Shown piece after piece: positions 38,556-41,769 of a stretch of DNA of 41,769 bases (position 1 is the stretch's first letter; every line of letters begins with the position of its first letter). Source of the stretch: Candidatus Cloacimonadota bacterium (GTDB lineage Bacteria; Cloacimonadota; Cloacimonadia; Cloacimonadales; JAQVBK01). Below the pieces are notes generated by a model. That model saw nothing but the letters and a program-made list of their open reading frames with translations. It made no database searches and had not been told where the DNA came from. Where the stretch lies: NCBI GenBank assembly GCA_028690365.1, contig JAQVBK010000002.1, forward strand, positions 1 to 41,769. The letters are read 5' to 3'. A program made the translations under genes and the position numbers.

Positions 38556-40838
38556 TTACGTCAGGAAATATTTCTCAATTAGCTTATATAATTTTCCTTT
38601 CAAAACAGGTTTACTGATGTAATCTGAACATCCGGCATTCAAGGCTTTTTCTTTATCTCCTACTAGTGCATATGCAGTTTGGGCAATTATTGGAGTCTTC
38701 TTATTAAATTTCCTGATTTCTTTTGCTGCTTCATATCCATCCATGATGGGCATTCTGATGTCCAGAAATATCAAGGCAATATCTGGATTTTCCCTACACA
38801 TCTCAATTGCTTCAACTCCATTCTCTGCTCTGATTGTTTGATAATTTAATGAGTCAAGCAGGATACTCAGATAATTATAGCTCAAATCATCATCTTCAGC
38901 TATAAGAATTAGTCTGGAATTGCTTGTGTTAGATCCTATGGAGAGCTGCTCTTTTGTATCTTGCATTTCCTCTGTAACTAACCCAGACGGAAAGATCAGG
39001 CTGAATTTGCTTCCTTTACCAGTCTCAGAATCTGTTTTTATTTCTAAACCTATCCTATTGGCATACGCACTGGCAATACTCAATCCGATTCCCAAACCTT
39101 CAAAATTTCTGCTTGGACTAAGATCTTCCTGAACAAATTTATTGAAAATTGCGTGAAGCCTTTCTCGGGAAATTCCTCTTCCCGTGTCAGATACGCTTAT
39201 GTTCAACAATCCTTCATTGTAGAAACAATTAATGTCAATTTGACCTTCATCGGTAAATTTTAATGAATTTTTAAGTAAGTGAAGCAATATGACCTCCAGT
39301 TTCCCAGAGTCAGTATTTAAAAAAATGTTTTTATCATGGACCTGATTATTTAGATTAAATGCTAGCCCCTTGTTCTCAAAATCGGCATGCGTGTTGTCCA
39401 AAATTCTGTTTAGAAAACTATTTAGAGAAAAGATGTCGTTTGTCATGGTGAATTCGCCGGATTCAATTCTGGAGAGCTCAACAATGTCATCAATAGTTTG
39501 CATCAAGCGATTGCCACTTTCCTCTACTATTTTTATATAATCTTTTTTTCTGCTGTACGCCAATTCGGGGTCTTTCAAAAGATCAAGAAAGCCCAGTATA
39601 CTATTCATAGGCGTTCTTATTTCATGGCTGATATTGGCAAGGAAGGCAGATTTGAGTTTGTCGCTTTCTTCAGCTTTTTCTTTGGCTTTGATCAGTTCTT
39701 CCATCATTTTTTTCTTTTCAGTGATATTTTCCTTGATACTGACAAAATGAGTGATCTCCCCTTTAGCATCGATTATTGGAGAAATGATAGCTGAAACCCA
39801 GTAATAGATTCCTTCTTTATTTACGTTTCTAAATTCACCGGACCAGGTTTCTCCGGAAGTTATTGTTTGCCACATCTTTTGATAAAAAGTTGCTGATTGA
39901 TGACCGGATTTTAGGATTCTGTGATTTTTTCCTATAATTTCTGATTCAGAATAACCTGAAATTTTTGAGAAGAAAGGATTTACGTATTCTATTGTACCTT
40001 CTTTATTGGTTATTGCCACACTAACCGGACTTTGAACAATTGCCTGTTTGAAGAGTCCAATTTTTCTTTCTGCATTTTTTTTCTCATTAACGTCATGAAT
40101 TATTGAATGTAGATAATCTTTTCCTTTGATTACTATTCTGCTCCGAAATTCCTCCACATAACATTTCTGACCATCTGATTTTATATGAACATCTTCAAAA
40201 TGATAGTTTTTCTTCGACCTACTAGTTTCCATTTCCTTGCTAATCTCATCAGTTGAGAGGGTGCTAATTTGGCAAATGTTCATAGTTTTTAGTTTTTCTA
40301 TTGACCAGCCATAGAAATCAGCTGCAGAATTATTTGCATCTACAATATTTCCATTTGCAGGATCAATCAGGACTTTTATAGCAGAATGACTGTGGAAGAG
40401 ATTTGTGAGTTCTTCTTCGCTTTCCAGCAATTGGTTTCGAATTTTACTTTTTTGCAGATTGCTTTCTTTTAATTTCAAAGCATTGATGATTGCATAACCA
40501 ATCCTTTTAATGTGTTCCTTTATTACATAATCTGCAGCTCCTGCTTTTATACATTCCAAAGCAGAAGATTCGTTTTGCGAATTGGTGAGAATTATTACAG
40601 GCAGATGAGGATTGGTGTAAATAACGGCTTTGAGAGCAGAAAGACCATCGAATGCAGGAAGTTTAAATTCAGATATTACAATATCTGGCATCCATTCATT
40701 TAGTGCTCTGATAAAATCATTTCTGTTATCAACTAGTTTAATCTCATAAATATCTATAACTTTTTTTATTTCATCTTCCGCTAAAATTGCATCAGAGGGG
40801 ATATTTTCCATGAGTAGAATTTTTACAGGGTTATTCAT
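38556..40838 (-). CDS. Hybrid sensor histidine kinase (REC-PAS-PAS-HisKA-HATPase-REC)
   Basis: N-term receiver-like (PDIVISEFKLPAFDGLSAL...VIILTNS); PAS YVNPFFSKISGYSESEIIGKNHRILKSGHQ; FLANISHEIRTPMNSILGF H-box; SDTGRGISRERLHAIFNKFVQ; C-term IFLDIRMPIMDGYEAAKEIRK. Confidence 0.92.
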   Translation of the reverse strand: MNNPVKILLMENIPSDAILAEDEIKKVIDIYEIKLVDNRNDFIRALNEWMPDIVISEFKLPAFDGLSALKAVIYTNPHLPVIILTNSQNESSALECIKAGAADYVIKEHIKRIGYAIINALKLKESNLQKSKIRNQLLESEEELTNLFHSHSAIKVLIDPANGNIVDANNSAADFYGWSIEKLKTMNICQISTLSTDEISKEMETSRSKKNYHFEDVHIKSDGQKCYVEEFRSRIVIKGKDYLHSIIHDVNEKKNAERKIGLFKQAIVQSPVSVAITNKEGTIEYVNPFFSKISGYSESEIIGKNHRILKSGHQSATFYQKMWQTITSGETWSGEFRNVNKEGIYYWVSAIISPIIDAKGEITHFVSIKENITEKKKMMEELIKAKEKAEESDKLKSAFLANISHEIRTPMNSILGFLDLLKDPELAYSRKKDYIKIVEESGNRLMQTIDDIVELSRIESGEFTMTNDIFSLNSFLNRILDNTHADFENKGLAFNLNNQVHDKNIFLNTDSGKLEVILLHLLKNSLKFTDEGQIDINCFYNEGLLNISVSDTGRGISRERLHAIFNKFVQEDLSPSRNFEGLGIGLSIASAYANRIGLEIKTDSETGKGSKFSLIFPSGLVTEEMQDTKEQLSIGSNTSNSRLILIAEDDDLSYNYLSILLDSLNYQTIRAENGVEAIEMCRENPDIALIFLDIRMPIMDGYEAAKEIRKFNKKTPIIAQTAYALVGDKEKALNAGCSDYISKPVLKGKLYKLIEKYFLT

Positions 40839-40846
40839 GGACTCTC

Positions 40847-41769
40847 CTAATTTTTCCGTGTATTGAATAATTGACTAATTTTCAAACTGAGCTCTTTCAT
40901 TGAAAAAGGTTTTTGCAGGAAAACAATTCCTTCCTGAAGGATTCCATGATGTGCAATAACATTGGCTGTATATCCTGACATATAAATAACTTTCAGTTCA
41001 GGATTGAATTTCTCTAATTCATCATATAGTCGTTTGCCGTTCATCCCTGGGAGGACTACATCTGTTAGTAAAATATTGATACTTTCTTTGTGTTCTTTTA
41101 TGATTTCTATGGCTTCATCCGGGTCAGAAGCTGGAACCGCAACGAAACCCAGCTCTTCAAGCATTTTGACTCCAATCTTTCTTATAGCGGATTCATCTTC
41201 CACTAAGAGTACCTTTTGACCGTGTCCACGTTGGATTGAATCAGATTGATCAGTTCTCTTAATTGTGTTTTTGTCGTAACTGCAAGGGAAATATATCCTG
41301 AAGGTAGTTCCTTCACCCGGTTCACTGTAAACATTAATGAAACCATTGTTCTGCTTAACTATACCATAAGTAGTGGCGAGTCCCAATCCGGTACCCTGTC
41401 CTTTTTCTTTGGTTGTAAAGAAAGGTTCAAATATGTGTTCCAAAGTTGCTTTGTCCATTCCAGAACCATCATCGCTAACTGCAAGTAAGATATATTCTCC
41501 GGGCTTGTAACCTGCATTTTGTTCACAGTATTCCTTATCAATTGAGATGTTTGCCGTTTCGATTGTAATTCTGCCTACATCTGATATAGCGTCTCGTGAA
41601 TTAACGCATAAATTTGCCAAAATTTGATCGACTTGTCCGGGATCAATTTTTACATTATGCAGTTCTTTCCCTGGAATCCAGTCAAGGCAAATATCTTCAC
41701 CGATTAAACGAGTCAGCATTTTCAGGATAGACTCAACAACATCATTGAGGTTAGTTACAACCGGACTGA
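40847..41769 (-). CDS. Hybrid histidine kinase C-terminal part (HATPase plus receiver), truncated by window edge
   Basis: PGQVDQILANLCVNSRDAI, SDDGSGMDKATLEHIFEPFFTTKEKGQGTGLGLATTYGIVKQ, LLTDVVLPGMNGKRLYDEL; frame remains open to 41769 (SPVVTNLNDVVESILKML). Confidence 0.9.
   Translation of the reverse strand, partial: SPVVTNLNDVVESILKMLTRLIGEDICLDWIPGKELHNVKIDPGQVDQILANLCVNSRDAISDVGRITIETANISIDKEYCEQNAGYKPGEYILLAVSDDGSGMDKATLEHIFEPFFTTKEKGQGTGLGLATTYGIVKQNNGFINVYSEPGEGTTFRIYFPCSYDKNTIKRTDQSDSIQRGHGQKVLLVEDESAIRKIGVKMLEELGFVAVPASDPDEAIEIIKEHKESINILLTDVVLPGMNGKRLYDELEKFNPELKVIYMSGYTANVIAHHGILQEGIVFLQKPFSMKELSLKISQLFNTRKN

Noticed and set aside
1-41769. CRISPR arrays, tRNA or rRNA genes, transposases, phage or classical defence genes
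   Set aside because: None recognised by eye: no regular direct-repeat/spacer pattern, no tRNA cloverleaf and no integrase/transposase-like ORF in the track.

Overview
The window is 41.8 kb of AT-rich chromosomal DNA. It looks like a Cloacimonadota/FCB-type bacterium, judging by FlgD/Por-type C-terminal sorting modules, a TonB receptor paired with a DUF4249-like lipoprotein, and large surface lipoproteins; this lineage call is inference. Housekeeping blocks are: butyrate kinase, coaE, a cdaA/folP pair, gdh, rimI, an mltD-like gene and rfbBA; then a long block infC-rpmI-rplT-pheS-pheT-(zapB-like)-zapA-[6S-like RNA]-rny-ymdB-folD. Accessory blocks include an HxlR/Cys-rich/CutC cassette, a C40 peptidase/Ntn-hydrolase/AraC/M28 group, a TonB receptor pair, large lipoproteins (one with a C-terminal formylglycine-generating-enzyme-like domain) and two histidine kinases. 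The most interesting observation is a probable exported selenoprotein at 11618..14185 (-). One in-frame UGA (14003..14005) sits at the first position of a thioredoxin-like C-x-x-C motif (UDGC). It is followed 12 nt later by a GC-rich hairpin with a G-first apical loop at bacterial SECIS spacing. The open frame continues on both sides, from a signal peptide to a C-terminal sorting domain. The ORF track splits this gene in two. Other items worth checking: infC starting at AUU with a putative terminator/antiterminator leader, a 6S RNA candidate between zapA and rny, a frameshifted butyrate kinase, and an RHR-to-RHL variant in a diadenylate cyclase.
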